The notes under the pieces: model-generated
Told to the model about the DNA's origin: nothing
Seen by the model: the letters and a program-made list of their open reading frames with translations, nothing else
Databases searched by the model: none
Position numbers and translations under genes: made by a program
Assembly (NCBI GenBank): GCA_007258455.2
Contig: VDFB02000003.1
Coordinates: forward strand, 46,503,889-46,567,888
Length of the DNA stretch: 64,000 nt
Direction: 5' to 3'
Origin: Sequoia sempervirens
Taxonomy: Eukaryota; Streptophyta; Pinopsida; Cupressales; Cupressaceae
Shown: piece by piece, positions 49,041 to 59,641 of the stretch
Position numbering within the stretch: position 1 is the stretch's first letter
Layout: every line of letters starts with the position of its first letter

Positions 49041-49193
49041 AACTTTTTTGAAATTTTATTATGGTATGTGTACTTTGATATGATATAATATGATTATGTT
49101 TTTGTCTCATATGTTGTAATATTAGATATATAACAGAAAAATAAATTATTGCATGAAATAAATAACTTTTCATTTTAAATGTTTTTTTTTTAC

Positions 49194-49435
49194 AGAACAC
49201 GAGTCTTCTAGAAGATCGAGATGATCCTCAACATGACATAGATCCACAAAATATTGGTTGTGTCGATACATATCACATGGCAGAGGATGATGATGACGCA
49301 GATACATAAGACACCAAGGCCGATGACAATGATGATGACGACGACAACGACGACGATGATGATCACAATGGTGAGAGACAGTTGGTGATAGTAACCAGTG
49401 ACATTCATTATCATATAGACTACATCATGGATCAT
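49194..49435 (+). repeat. Possible terminal exon plus GAT/GAC repeat
   Basis: 49300-49370 is a (GAT/GAC)n run. Just upstream, after a T-rich stretch and CAG acceptor at about 49194, lies a short coding-like piece. It might be the last exon of the gene broken at 45617, separated by the SPT16 capture. Confidence 0.3.
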
Positions 49436-49695
49436 TGTTGATATATCATTATGATGACTCTTTTCATGGTTACTATCATATGTATCATTTTCACGGCCTA
49501 CAGTACTATATTGTTGAGTTGCATCATATTGACATGTATCATTTTCACTATATCATTTCGACATGTATCATCTTGACTTGTATTAATTTGAGTTACATAA
49601 TTTATCAATTCTATTTATATCATTTGTACATGTATCATTTTCACTTATGTAGACTGTTGGACATGTATCATTTTTACATGTTTTTGATGTACTAG
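49436..49695 (+). repeat. Degenerate tandem repeat (CATGTATCATTTTCAC-like)
   Basis: The word ATGTATCATTTT(C/G)AC recurs at short, uneven spacing through the interval. Apparent Tyr/His-rich open frames here are by-products of the repeat. Confidence 0.7.
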
Positions 49696-50039
49696 CATAT
49701 TTGACTTTCACTTGTTTAAGTTATATATTATGATGATCTTATCAATATTGACTTGTCAATTTATAAATATTAAAAGTGGTCAATGATTTTTGGATGAATA
49801 TTTATTAAGTATGATGATTTTAATTTACTGCTCAGGATGGATGTTGTCAAATTCAATTAAATTATAGATATTTGACTCACTTGTTTTAATTATAGATGAT
49901 GATAATGTTATAATAAATATATTGTTATTTAATCATGAGTTAAATAATTAAATTACTTACTCTATAATCATATGAGTTATTTAAGAGGCACGATATATTT
50001 AACTAATTAAATTGAAATAAAACATATTAAATTAATAAA
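49696..50039. other. No gene recognised
   Basis: Very A+T-rich sequence between two tandem-repeat blocks. Confidence 0.5.
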
Positions 50040-50475
50040 TGGAAGCAAAACAAGAAGCATTTTTAGAAACAAAAAAGGAAGTAACAATGGAAGCCAAACT
50101 AGAAGCAAACCAAAAGCAATCTTGGAAGGAAAATTGGAAGGAAAACTTGAAGAAAACCTCAAAGAAAACTTGGAAGCAAAACTGGAAGCAAATCTAGAAG
50201 CAAAACTGGAAGCAAATCTAGAAGCAAAATTGGAAGCAAACCTAGAAGCAAAACTGGAAGCAAAACCAAAAGCAAAACCGAAAGCAAAATCGGAAGCAAA
50301 ACTAGAAACAAACTTGGAAGCAAAACTGGAAGCAAAACCGGAAGCAAACCTAGAAGCAAAATCAGAAGCAAAACTGGAAGCAAAATCAGAAGCAAACTTG
50401 GAAGCAAAACCAAAAGCAAAACTAGAAGCAAAATTGGAAGCAAAACTGGAAGCAAAACCAAAAGCAAACTTGGAA
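50040..50475 (+). repeat. 12-bp minisatellite (GAAGCAAAACTG-type unit)
   Basis: About 35 head-to-tail 12-bp units, mostly GAAGCAAA(A/C)(C/T)(T/C)(G/A). Because the unit is a multiple of three and free of stops, it gives open frames on both strands: 50122-50490 plus (EAKLEANLEAKLEA repeats) and 50506-50159 minus (Leu/Val/Pro repeats). Neither has an independent sign of being a gene. Confidence 0.9.
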
Positions 50476-50960
50476 CACTACTGTATTTGACTCCAAATTC
50501 TGACAAATGTTTGTCGAAATATAGACAAACTATTGTCGAAATACTGACGAAACACTCATATAAATTTCGTCACTTTTTTGATGAACTTTTAAACGTCGAA
50601 AAAGTGACGCAGAATCATCGGTCATCACCACAAAAAAATGGAACCAGTGTTCGTCGGAAAATCGACGCAAACTTCGTCCATCTAGTGACGAAAAATAACC
50701 ACAACACAATGCGAACTGCATCTTCGAAAGCATCAAAATAATATCAAACAGTTGTCAAAATTTCGACGAACATCTTGTGACGAACTATAAAACTTCTGAT
50801 GAAATTGTTGTACATGCGACGAAAATATCGTCAAAAGTGTGACGAAAATATCGTCGAAAGTGTGATGAAAATATTGTCGCATGTATAACAACTTCATCAG
50901 AAGTTTTATGGTTCGTTAAGAGGTGTTCGTCAAAATTTCAACGAATTCCTACATTTTTTT
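50476..50960 (+). mobile_element. CACTA-like terminus with subterminal repeats and palindrome
   Basis: Begins CACTACTGTATTTGACTCC right after the minisatellite. From 50500 it is packed with TGTCGAAAT, GACGAAA and TTCGTC words on both strands, as in CACTA subterminal regions. A palindrome with ~70-80-bp arms lies at 50753-50832 and 50870-50939, loop about 37 bp. No transposase or matching right terminus was identified; it may be a non-autonomous derivative. Confidence 0.5.
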
Positions 50961-51919
50961 TGTTTTAAATTATTTGTTCAAATGTATGCTATTACATACA
51001 TTTGAACGAATTTTGTAATTCCTCTTTTGTCTCCAAATTCCTTTCAAGCTATATTTTCATTTCTTGATGGAATTAAATTTTAATATTCTTTATATCTTCT
51101 ACAAATCGAGATTTTAGATTTCTTTTGAAAGTAAAGCAATTCACAATTTTAGTTTAAATTCTCTCTTTGTTTATGTTCAATGAATCTTTTATTTATTTGA
51201 AGTAGATTAAGAATTTGATTATTAAAATAAGTTGTTTAATTAATCTAAATATTTTCTATTATACATTGAAAAATGACGCAAATTTATTATACCCTTTAAC
51301 CTTGATCCAAATTTATATTTTATTGTAAAGAATACTCTCACCAAAAACCCTTTACAAAAGGATATCAATTACAATTTGACACAATTGAGATTAAGAATAA
51401 TCAATACTTCATATTGAAGAAAAAGAATAATAAATCAAAGTCACAATTGTAGTTAAAACATATTAAGAAAATAAATGAATTCTCTATCTCTGTCATGATG
51501 GTTTCACTCTATATCCCTTTGCGTTAGTTTGTAGTTGCTTTTCTTAATTCTTAGTGAACATCACATGTGGTTGGTCTGCAAAACAAAATAAAATAAGAAA
51601 AACCATTATATTTCATTCTTAAAAAGTATGACTATAAATAACTTTACACACAAGAATTTAAATTAGTTTTTATAATAATATTTTATTTTTCTATGCATCT
51701 ATCAAAATAGAGCGACATTAATCTAGTAACAAGTATAACTCAGTAAGAAGTAAGATCCCACCCACATTCAACATCAAAACATTAAAATTGACTATTAAGA
51801 AACATTTTTTAAATAAAATATTTTTACATTTTATAAATAAAAAAGCAAATTAAAAGAGCAAAAAAATCAAAAGAATCTTAGAAATATATAATTATTTATA
51901 ATAAAGAATGAATAAGAAC
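50961..51919. other. No gene recognised
   Basis: A+T-rich flank downstream of the carrier pseudogene. Confidence 0.5.
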
Positions 51920-53836
51920 CTACAAGCCAACACACAATTTGAAGGAATCATAGATTCCCCATTGTGCTCTAGTAAGTGTTCCAACCATAAGAATTCTCAA
52001 AGGAAGCCCTCAAGTGCTAAGACCTACAAGCCCCATTTTTTCCACAGCCTGCACCAAACCACATTGTAAGGATCCCCACAAACTTGTATTCATCAGATTT
52101 TTTTTTAATGATTGAATAAAAATTTGGGTGATAAAAAGCCACATCTCCAAAGTTTAGATGGGACCAAATCAAGCAGCTTAAAGAATTAAACAATCAAATT
52201 TATGAAAGTTAAAAATTCTCCTACCTGAGCCACAATAGCACCCTTAGAATTGTTAAGAAATGATACAAGGTTATCTGTAGGATAAGAAATGACAACACAT
52301 AATATTCCAGCAATATATCCTGCTGTGAAACTCACACCCACTTGAACTGGGGTACTACATTGCTCCTTTGGTGTAGGGATAACATGCTTGTACAGCAACT
52401 CTACTATGTTTTCAAATGATGCAAACTTCATCATTGTGTCTGCAATGAGAATCCAAATACATAAAAAAATCAATTAGATGGTAATTCTTTTAAAGCAAAC
52501 AACATTCTCTTTATAAAACTGGTGATAGAAGTTGTACTAACACACCAATTTTCATAGTATTTATCTAAGCAATTAAAGATAATCTACAATAGAAATTGTC
52601 ATGGAGTTTGTAAAAATAAATCAATTTAACCCATGCTATGGTGAGACAATGCCCTGTAATAGTGCATGCTTCCATAGTGAAAGTGAATTAGGCATAACTT
52701 ATACCACTATCTTGAACATGCCATTTCATTAGAATCTTAGATCTATAGTAGATCTAAATTGGAGAATTCATGGAATTTGTAAAAGTAAATGATTTTTTCC
52801 CTTTACAAAAAACTTGTAAGACAATGAACTTAATAATAAACAATGTTGTCATTATAATTTTAGATCTGTAACCTATTTTAATCATTTTACCACTTAACTA
52901 ACCTAAATAGGAGATTTGGACAAGGAATTAAAACCAACAAAATATCATCTAAATTCAGGTTTGACATTCTCTTATTCTAATGGATTCACTTAAAGGTGTC
53001 TAATTTGGGAATTGTGGGTGCAAAGAAGGACTAGCTCACTTATGTTTAACCCAAATGCATCATCAATGCTGGCTTATTCATATATTCAGAGGCACTGGCA
53101 AGCAACAATCAATATTGAACTACAAAGGAGTTCGCCCCAACTACACTGCAGGACACACCTCTTGAAGCAAAAGAACAGAGCTTACAAAAGAATTTAGACT
53201 ATAAGGAGCATGTATTAGGCTAAGCTATAAAGGACACTAAAGAAAAGAAAAAACTTACAAGGAATTTGACGAGCCCATAGTGGTTCAATGCCCTTGTACA
53301 AACTACCATCCAAAGAAGAAAGTGATGAGATTACATTAATGGTGGGAAACTGTTTAAACTTAAAACATATGCAACATATCTGTTTGTGTTGGTAACATGT
53401 TATATACTTCAAATAATTTGAAGGGAAATGAGAAGAATGAGAAGGAATTAACTTGAATGAAATCCACAAGGGATATTGCTACATGGAAAGACAAAAATCT
53501 TGCAATTAGAAAGACTTCATAGACCTTCAATGCAAGACTATTCCCAAATGATTCATAAGCACCACCTCTTGAAGAGGGGTCTTGAAGTTCAAATCAAAGT
53601 TCATAACATAGTTGTATGTAGACAAATTCATCTGTCAAAGTCTCAAAATCTTTAATTAAGAAATGAAGTTGACAAGACGAGCTAAACAAGAACCATTTTA
53701 TTGTTGATTTCTAGGAGTGGTTTTAACTTACCCAAGCAGTCCCTCTAATCTAACTAGTTTGGGGATGCCATCAGACAAGCCTTTGGCAAAGATGAGTTGT
53801 GTTTGCACCCTCAATTTTACTGCCTCAAAAGGACAG

Positions 53837-53864
53837 AGAGCAACATCAGCAATAACCTCTGCAG
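53837..53864 (+). repeat. Left copy of 28-bp duplication flanking the LTR element
   Basis: AGAGCAACATCAGC through CTCTGCAG, identical to 56288-56315. It is exon sequence (SASAEVIADVAL region) present once in the intact gene family, so it was duplicated on insertion. Confidence 0.85.
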
Positions 53865-54146
53865 TGTTAGTGTAATTAATATTTAATTACACTTAAATAA
53901 CTTTACTTAGGTAATATTTTAATTCCTAGGTTAATTATTGTCATCCTTATCTTGTTGAGCTATCTTGTTGCTCAAGATAAGATTAGGGTTATGCATACTT
54001 TGCTTTTATAAAGCAAATCATCTCATGTAATTATGAATTCCTGAATAATAATATTTTGCACATCTTTTTGCAATAGCTCTGCTTTTTCTGATTTTCTCTT
54101 CTGTGGAAGGTTTTTTGATTTGCATGTCTGATCTTGGTTTCTAACA
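53865..54146 (+). repeat. 5' LTR (282 bp)
   Basis: TG...CA ends, terminal TGTTAG / CTAACA inverted repeat. Followed without spacer by the Met-type primer-binding site with one mismatch (AAAGC for AGAGC). Confidence 0.9.
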
Positions 54147-56001
54147 TGGTATCAAAGCCTCAATTTGCAGCCCCTTCTCAGCTTTTTTGGAGATTTTTAG
54201 TGTAGAGCACATTCGGGGTTCCTCGAGGGTTTCATTCCTTAAGCATATTCATGAAGCGTCTTGGATCAGATCAAGGTTTTCCATTGGATTCAGAGCACTG
54301 GAAAAGGTCAGGCTTTTATTTCAGTGATTTTGGTCATCGTTGAAGAAATCTGTGAGGGTTTCAAGCTCGGCATTTTTTTTTAGAGATCTGGGGGTCACCT
54401 AATTTTCAGAGCACTTTGGGCCAAAACGGACCTCGCCGTTGGATTCGCAGTGCCCAAAAACCCCTATTTTCATATAAAATTTGTCCAGTTTGGACAAAGT
54501 CATCTGGAGAGGAAAAAAAAATTGCAGGGAAGCCATACGGCCTCTCCAACACACATTCTGAGGCACGCTTTTTGAAAAAAATATAAAAAAATATAAAAAA
54601 ATCAAAAATTTGGGTTTTAAAAAAACGCAGCCCGTTTTAAGGACTATGCTGCCCATTCACTACCGAGCGACCACCGCACCGCTAGAGGTCCACCGGTCCT
54701 CCTCCACAGTGCCACCGCCTGCAAAAGCCCTTGGTTCCATTGAAGAACCGGGAGCTCCACCCTCAGCCCCCCCACAGAAATTTTAGTTTGTTGTGGTCAC
54801 ATTGGTGCCCAAGTGCCCGCGCCTAGCCCTCCCGGTCAACCAGCCCCTACGGCGGTCACATCAGTGACCAGGGGCTTCGGTTCTGTACCTGGCGACTTAG
54901 CCCCCTGGTCCGCTTAGGCAACCAGGGGCTTTAATTTTTTAGCCCCTGAGGGCTACAAAAGGCCATATTGGAGATTTTTGGAGCAGTTTTACAGAAATGG
55001 GCATAACTTTTGCATACGGCGTCATTTTTTTGCAAACGAAATATCGTCGGAAAGCTAGTTCCGAGCTCTACGCAATGGTGTAGGTATGATTTTTTTGTTT
55101 TTCTTTTTTGATGCCTTTTTCAGCCTTGGAAGTTTCATGTTTCTATTTTCACTCCAGGAGACATATCTTTTGACTCGCTTATCTATTTTTTGCCATTCTT
55201 GCGACGTTGGAAAGCTGGTTTCGGCCTCTACACAGATCTGAGGTCTATTTTTTTTTTATGCATGTTATAATTCTCTCCTTTTTCAATCATTGGGTTATTG
55301 TAATAAATGAACTGAGATAAAGTTCCATCAGGGGGTTTCTTGCATAATAATCTGATTAGAAAGTGCATGCACTTTTATCTCCATCTTCATCTTGTTTTGA
55401 TGACAACTCGCATGGGTTATATCTAGTTTCTTAGTTTCTTTTGGCCACATCTTGCTCTAGCTTGACACATATCAGATTCACATTGGTTCACACTTTAGAT
55501 TGGGAGTTCATGGTTATTGATCTGCATTGGTTCAGATCTATCTCAGTTTGAGGGCCATGTTTTTATGGTACTTGTTCCCATGGAAGAGTTTTAGTCTCAG
55601 TTTGGCATCGGCATCAAGATACACGATTTCTAGATTATGTCATCATTTCATCTATTGTTGCTTCACAGATTCTAGGGTTGTTCCAATTTGTGAGTTTTCC
55701 AGTGTTCTGTGGCATTGGGTCTGTTGTCGCATTATTATGATTCCGCTTTGGTTTCTTGTAGACATAAGTATCTTTCCTTGCTTGTCGGATTGCAGTTCCA
55801 GTGTTCTTCCAGTGCTTCTTTGCAGCAGTCATCTCATTGTAGGGGGGTTTTGTCCCACTGGGTTTTCCTTCTCTACCTCATTATTGCATTTGTACATGGG
55901 TACCGAGGCCTAATTGTTGGGACCCATTCATGCTTTCTTGCATTCATCTTAGTTTTAGGTGCATGCTTTGTTAGTCTCCCTAAGTTGCACTTATGGGGGG
56001 G

Positions 56002-56280
56002 TGTTAGTGTAATTAATATTTAATTACACTTGCATAACTTTACGTAGGTAATATTTTAATTCCTAGGTTAATTATTGTCATCCTTATCTTGTTGAGCTAT
56101 CTTGTTGCTCAAGATAAGATTAGGGTTATGCATACTTTGCTTTTATAAAGCAAATCATCTCATGTAATTATGAATTCCTGAATAATAATATTTTGCAAAT
56201 CTTTTTGCAATAGCTCTGCTTTTTTTATTCTCTTATGTGGAAGGTTTTTTGGTTTGCATGTCTGATCTTGGTTTCTAACA
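56002..56280 (+). repeat. 3' LTR (279 bp)
   Basis: Near-identical to 53865-54146, preceded by the G-run polypurine tract. Its right neighbour is an exact 12-nt copy of the initiator-Met primer complement, which a normal insertion would not have. Confidence 0.9.
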
Positions 56281-56287
56281 TGGTATC

Positions 56288-56315
56288 AGAGCAACATCAG
56301 CAATAACCTCTGCAG
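56288..56315 (+). repeat. Right copy of 28-bp duplication
   Basis: Its first five bases (AGAGC) are shared with the end of the extra primer-binding-site copy at 56281-56292, so five bases are microhomology between tRNA-derived sequence and the target. Confidence 0.85.
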
Positions 56316-57033
56316 AAGCAGAGCCTTCCAAGTAGATCAATGTCTTGTACTTTGCAGCATACTCTGCACTTGCAATATCTGAGTAATATTTCTTAAAGAA
56401 CTCATAGAATCCATATTTGAAGGTGCCTTGTGCACTGTACCCCAAAAAAGTTGGAGCCCATCCCCTAGAAAAGCCCTTCAATCCTTCCTCTCTCAGAATT
56501 ACACAAAAACTAGAAGAGAAATTTTTGTATTTTGCAAGATCAATCTGGGAAAAATAATGTACACACATATGTTATAACAATTAAATCAACCTGTCAATCC
56601 AATCCCACAATCATTCAAGTACAAACAATACTATAACAAGATAGTGGTACTATATTAATTCCTTTTTCTCCCCTAAATTTGGGGTCTACTTCTACACCTC
56701 TCTTCAGGTATATCGGTAGACCTGAAACATTGGTAAGAAAAATGAATTTGACATAGTTTGTATCTAGAAACATGATTACTATGTAGAAATATCAAAGGCA
56801 TAAAAGCTTAACTTTACCTGTATGCTACATTTGACAACATCAAGAGGGGTAACAAGAGTATGCGTAGGTCCATAGTTGAGAAGTCCTCCAATGGCACATG
56901 CACCATAATATGTAGGACTAAACATGGCAATTTTATTGGGTTCGCTAGGTGATGTTGCCATGAAAGGATTCCTAACTTTAGCAGACGAATAATACAGATG
57001 AGGCCAAATAGAGGTGAACTCATGTGGGTTCAA

Positions 57034-57262
57034 TGTTTTACTTGTGATATGGATTTTGATCCCAAGACCTATAGGACCATTATATAGTTTAGTGGATCCA
57101 TTAGGGGTATTGTAATCAAATTAACTAGCCTAGGGTGTAAACCCTTTAAACAGTATGCATTAGATCAACATTTTGATACTTTCTAAGTGTCACAATGTTG
57201 AACCATAGGACTTGAATTCTTAGCATCACAAGTAGGGTTGAGAAAGGGACTCTACAAGGTCG
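57034..57262. other. Spacer between carrier and VPS35 fragments; no gene
   Basis: About 230 bp with no recognisable exon. Both flanking pseudogenes are on the minus strand, with VPS35 upstream. Confidence 0.5.
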
Positions 57263-57774
57263 AATTTATAAGTTCTTCACAGACTAATTATATATAATCA
57301 TTAGTTGTTAGCAACTATCTTATATAAATCATACAACATGACAACAGTCCTTCATAGAATACAAGCATATGAGTTTATTTTTAGAAGAGGAACAACAAAT
57401 TTAAATCCTTTATTATAATTTTTGAGGCAAACTAAATCATTTGATAATTTTACATTGATAATAGTAACAAATACCACACAAAAGTAACTAGTGCAAGAAA
57501 ACTTACAATCTGGGCAAAATATTCCCAGAATGTTGTACAAGCTAGAGGTCAATAACAGTGCATCCTCGTCTTGTCTCCTCTATGAAGAAAATCTCCAGTT
57601 TTCTCAGCTCATCAAAGGCTCTCATATCTTCAAATTGTAAGTATAGGATTGCCTTGGTCACAACTCAATATAAATTATAATTCTAACTTCTATTATGTAC
57701 TTACAGTAACCAAAGAAAGTTAAAAGGATACATAGTTCATAATACTTGTGCGGGGAGAGTCGAGATGTTCTAAG
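57263..57774 (-). repeat. VPS35: Left copy of ~512-bp duplication flanking copia element
   Basis: By eye about 18 differences from 62313-62826. It contains the 3' 43 bp of one VPS35 exon (57732-57774), an intron, the next exon (57507-57627) and part of a following intron. It ends exactly where the copia LTR begins (CTAAG then TGTTAG). Confidence 0.85.
57507..57627 (-). pseudogene. VPS35: VPS35 exon, duplicated copy
   Basis: AG-flanked exon reading MRAFDELRKLEIFFIEETRR, GCTVIDL, TAG (57542-57544), LVQHSGNILPR, then GTAAG. VPS35 is the cargo-binding core of retromer on endosomes. The family has DLYELVQH here: loss of 3 nt turns CTCTATGAGCTT into CTCTAGCTT and creates the stop. Same defect as the copy at 62559-62679. 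Confidence 0.85.
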
Positions 57775-58087
57775 TGTTAGGGTTAGAAATGGCAGATATC
57801 TAACAATTAAATGCAGATTTAATTAATAAATAGAGAAACTAAAACACACATAGAATAAATCATAACACAAAATTTAACGTGGTTCACCCAATCCGGGCTA
57901 CATCCACCAAACCGCAGCCATCCAATACTTTTATTATCCAGTGTAAAACTTATTACAATCTTGTGAATAATCGTGTTTTTCATCATGTTGCAATACCCAT
58001 CCGAACCCCTTTTTAACAAGCTTAGAAGCTTCTAGATTTTGGGTTCTACAAAATCGGATTTTTCTTTTTTCATTGATTTTTCCCTTT
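57775..58087 (-). repeat. 3' LTR of copia element (313 bp)
   Basis: Plus strand starts TGTTAGGGTTAGAAATGG. The outer part (58060-58087) merges directly with the RNase H coding end, with no intervening polypurine tract other than the AAAAAGGGAAAAA run. Confidence 0.8.
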
Positions 58088-58340
58088 TTCGATAATGACC
58101 TGTCCATCTGCCAACACTGACCGAATGAAATGATATCTCAACTGTATGTGTTTTGTTTTAGAATGCAAGGAAAAATTCTTTGCAAGATGTATAGCACTCT
58201 GGCTATCTGTAAACAAGTAATTTCCAGCCTGTTGTTTTCCCAACTCATCCATGAAAAGTTGTAGCCATATCATCTCATTTTCCGCCTATGTTGCATCAAC
58301 ATACTCTGCCTTTGTGGTGGATAAAGCAACCACCTTTTGC
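58088..58340 (-). pseudogene. Copia RNase H, C-terminal truncation
   Basis: 58273-58088 reads ELGKQQAGNYLFTDSQSAIH, LAKNFSLHSKTKHIQLRYHF and VLADGQVIIEK. The active-site Asp is in TDSQSA. The family normally continues with a NPADxxTK block; here it stops at the junction with the LTR, so about 20-40 residues are missing. A stop or frameshift separates it from RT at about 58340. Confidence 0.85.
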
Positions 58341-58342
58341 AA

Positions 58343-59580
58343 TCAAGAAATCCAACTCACTGCTGTCCCACCAACTGTAAAAACATAACCTGTGGTACTC
58401 CGCCTGGTATCTATATCCCCTGCCAAATCTGAGTCAACATAGCCCTTTAAATTAGTATTAGAGCCCCAAAAACACAAACATTTATTGGATGTACCTCTCA
58501 AGTACCTGAGAATCCATTTTACCGCATTCCAATGCTCAACTCCGAGATGACTCAAATACCTGCTGACAACTCCTACGACATGTGCAATATCCGGTCTCGT
58601 GCATACCATGGCGTACATTAAACTGCCTACAGCTGAAGCATATGGTACCTTGGACATTTTTTCTTCCTCCTCTTGTGTCTTTGGACACATATCCTTAGTC
58701 AATTTAACATGACTAGGCAAAGGTGTGCTGACAGCTTTTGCATTCTCCATATGAAATCTCTGCAACACCTTTTCAACATAATTAGCCTGAGATAAAAACA
58801 ATTGTCTTTTTTCCTATCTCTACAAATTTTCATACCAAGGATTTGTTTTGCTGCCCCCAAATCCTTCATAGCAAAAGATTTTGCTAACTGTTGTTTTAGC
58901 TCACTTATGTGATCCATGTTAGACCCTACTACAAGCATGTCATCAACATATAAACATAAAATAATGTAGTTGTCATTATCCAACCTCTTAAAATAAACAC
59001 AATGGTCAGAATTACATCGTTGTAGCCTTGCTCAGCCATAAAACTATCAAATTTCAAGTACCATTGTCGAGGTGCTTGCTTCAAGCCATATAAACTTTTC
59101 TTCAATCTGCACACTAGTTTCTCCTTACCTTTGACCTCAAATCCTTGTGGCTGGTCCATATATATTTCCTCATCCAAATCACCATGGAGAAAGGTTGTTT
59201 TAACATCAAGCTATTCTAAATGCAAATCTTCAGCAGCCACAATACTTAAAACAATACGAATAGAAGTCATTTTAACAACTGGAGAAAAAATCTCATCAAA
59301 ATCAATACCCTTTTTCTGTGCAAATCCCTTTACAACTAATATGGCTTTAAATCTTTTATTACCTCCATCCTCCTCTTTTAGCCTATAAACCCATTTGTTT
59401 GGTAAATCATTTTTACCTGCAGGCAACTTGCATAATTCCAAGTCTGATTTTCCAGCAAGGAGTCCATTTCTTCTTCCATTCCATGCTCCCACTGAACCTT
59501 GGTATCCACCTGCATAGCTTCATCATAATATTCTGGTTCACCAGCATCAGTTAACAAAATAGTATACAAAGAGGGAGAGA
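58343..59580 (-). pseudogene. Copia reverse transcriptase
   Basis: Frames 59569-59378, 59492-59211, 59177-58929, 58983-58699 and 58801-58343 join to a copia RT: NKWVYRLKEEDGGNKRFKA, VKGFAQKKGIDFDEIFSPVV, DQPQGFEVKGKEKLVCRLKK, SLYGLKQAPRQWYLKF, ILCLYVDDMLVVGSN (YVDD active site) and YASAVGSLMYAMVCTRPDIA. Several single-base frameshifts break it. Confidence 0.9.
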
Positions 59581-59641
59581 ATCTTTCTAGAGGTCTACTT
59601 ATCCTTGAAGATCATCTAACATGAGTTTGTGGTATTTGTTG

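Larger units (their letters stand above)
53865..56280 (+). mobile_element. Non-autonomous LTR retrotransposon in carrier exon 2
   Basis: Left LTR 53865-54146 (282 bp) and right LTR 56002-56280 (279 bp), both starting TGTTAGTGTAATTAAT and ending GTTTCTAACA, with few differences. A primer-binding site TGGTATCAAAGC follows the left LTR (54147-54158), and a polypurine tract TATGGGGGGG precedes the right one. The ~1.85-kb interior has no gag or pol: a G+C-rich block (54640-54960) and a 3' stretch shared with the 6240-9288 element. Directly beyond the right LTR a second site, TGGTATCAGAGC (56281-56292), precedes the exon. The near-identical LTRs imply a fairly recent insertion. Confidence 0.85.
51920..57033 (-). 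pseudogene. PHT3: Mitochondrial phosphate carrier, disrupted
   Basis: The product would import phosphate through the inner mitochondrial membrane. Coding segments on the minus strand: 57033-56818 (PSEPNKIAMFSPTYYGACAI, TPLDVVKC), 56544-56288 (GFSRGWAPTFLGYSAQGTFK, SASAEVIADVAL), 53864-53732 (CPFEAVKLRVQTQ), 53302-53259 (YKGIEPLWARQIP), 52439-52225 (TMMKFASFENIVELLYK, SYPTDNLVSFLNN) and 52048-51920 (GLPLRILMVGTLTRAQWGIY). Carrier signatures PLDVVK, PFEAVK and PTDNLV are all present, and introns have GT-AG ends with phase kept. Three defects: an LTR element in exon 2, a TGA at 52010-52012 where the family has Arg (CGA to TGA), and no clear start codon for the first segment (first in-frame ATG near 56964). 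Confidence 0.9.

Noticed and set aside
49435..49695. Tyr/His-rich plus-strand frame
   Set aside because: Encoded by the degenerate CATGTATCATTTT repeat.
50159..50506. Leu/Val-rich minus-strand frame resembling a membrane protein
   Set aside because: Antisense of the 12-bp minisatellite; hydrophobicity is a by-product of the repeat.
53865..56292. Explaining the extra primer-binding site by a tandem LTR-internal-LTR array later deleted
   Set aside because: Such a deletion would leave only a 5-bp target duplication; it does not produce the 28-bp exon duplication seen.
57352..57552. 66-codon frame, repeated at 62404-62604
   Set aside because: Mostly intron sequence in another frame of the VPS35 duplication; the coding exon is 57507-57627.
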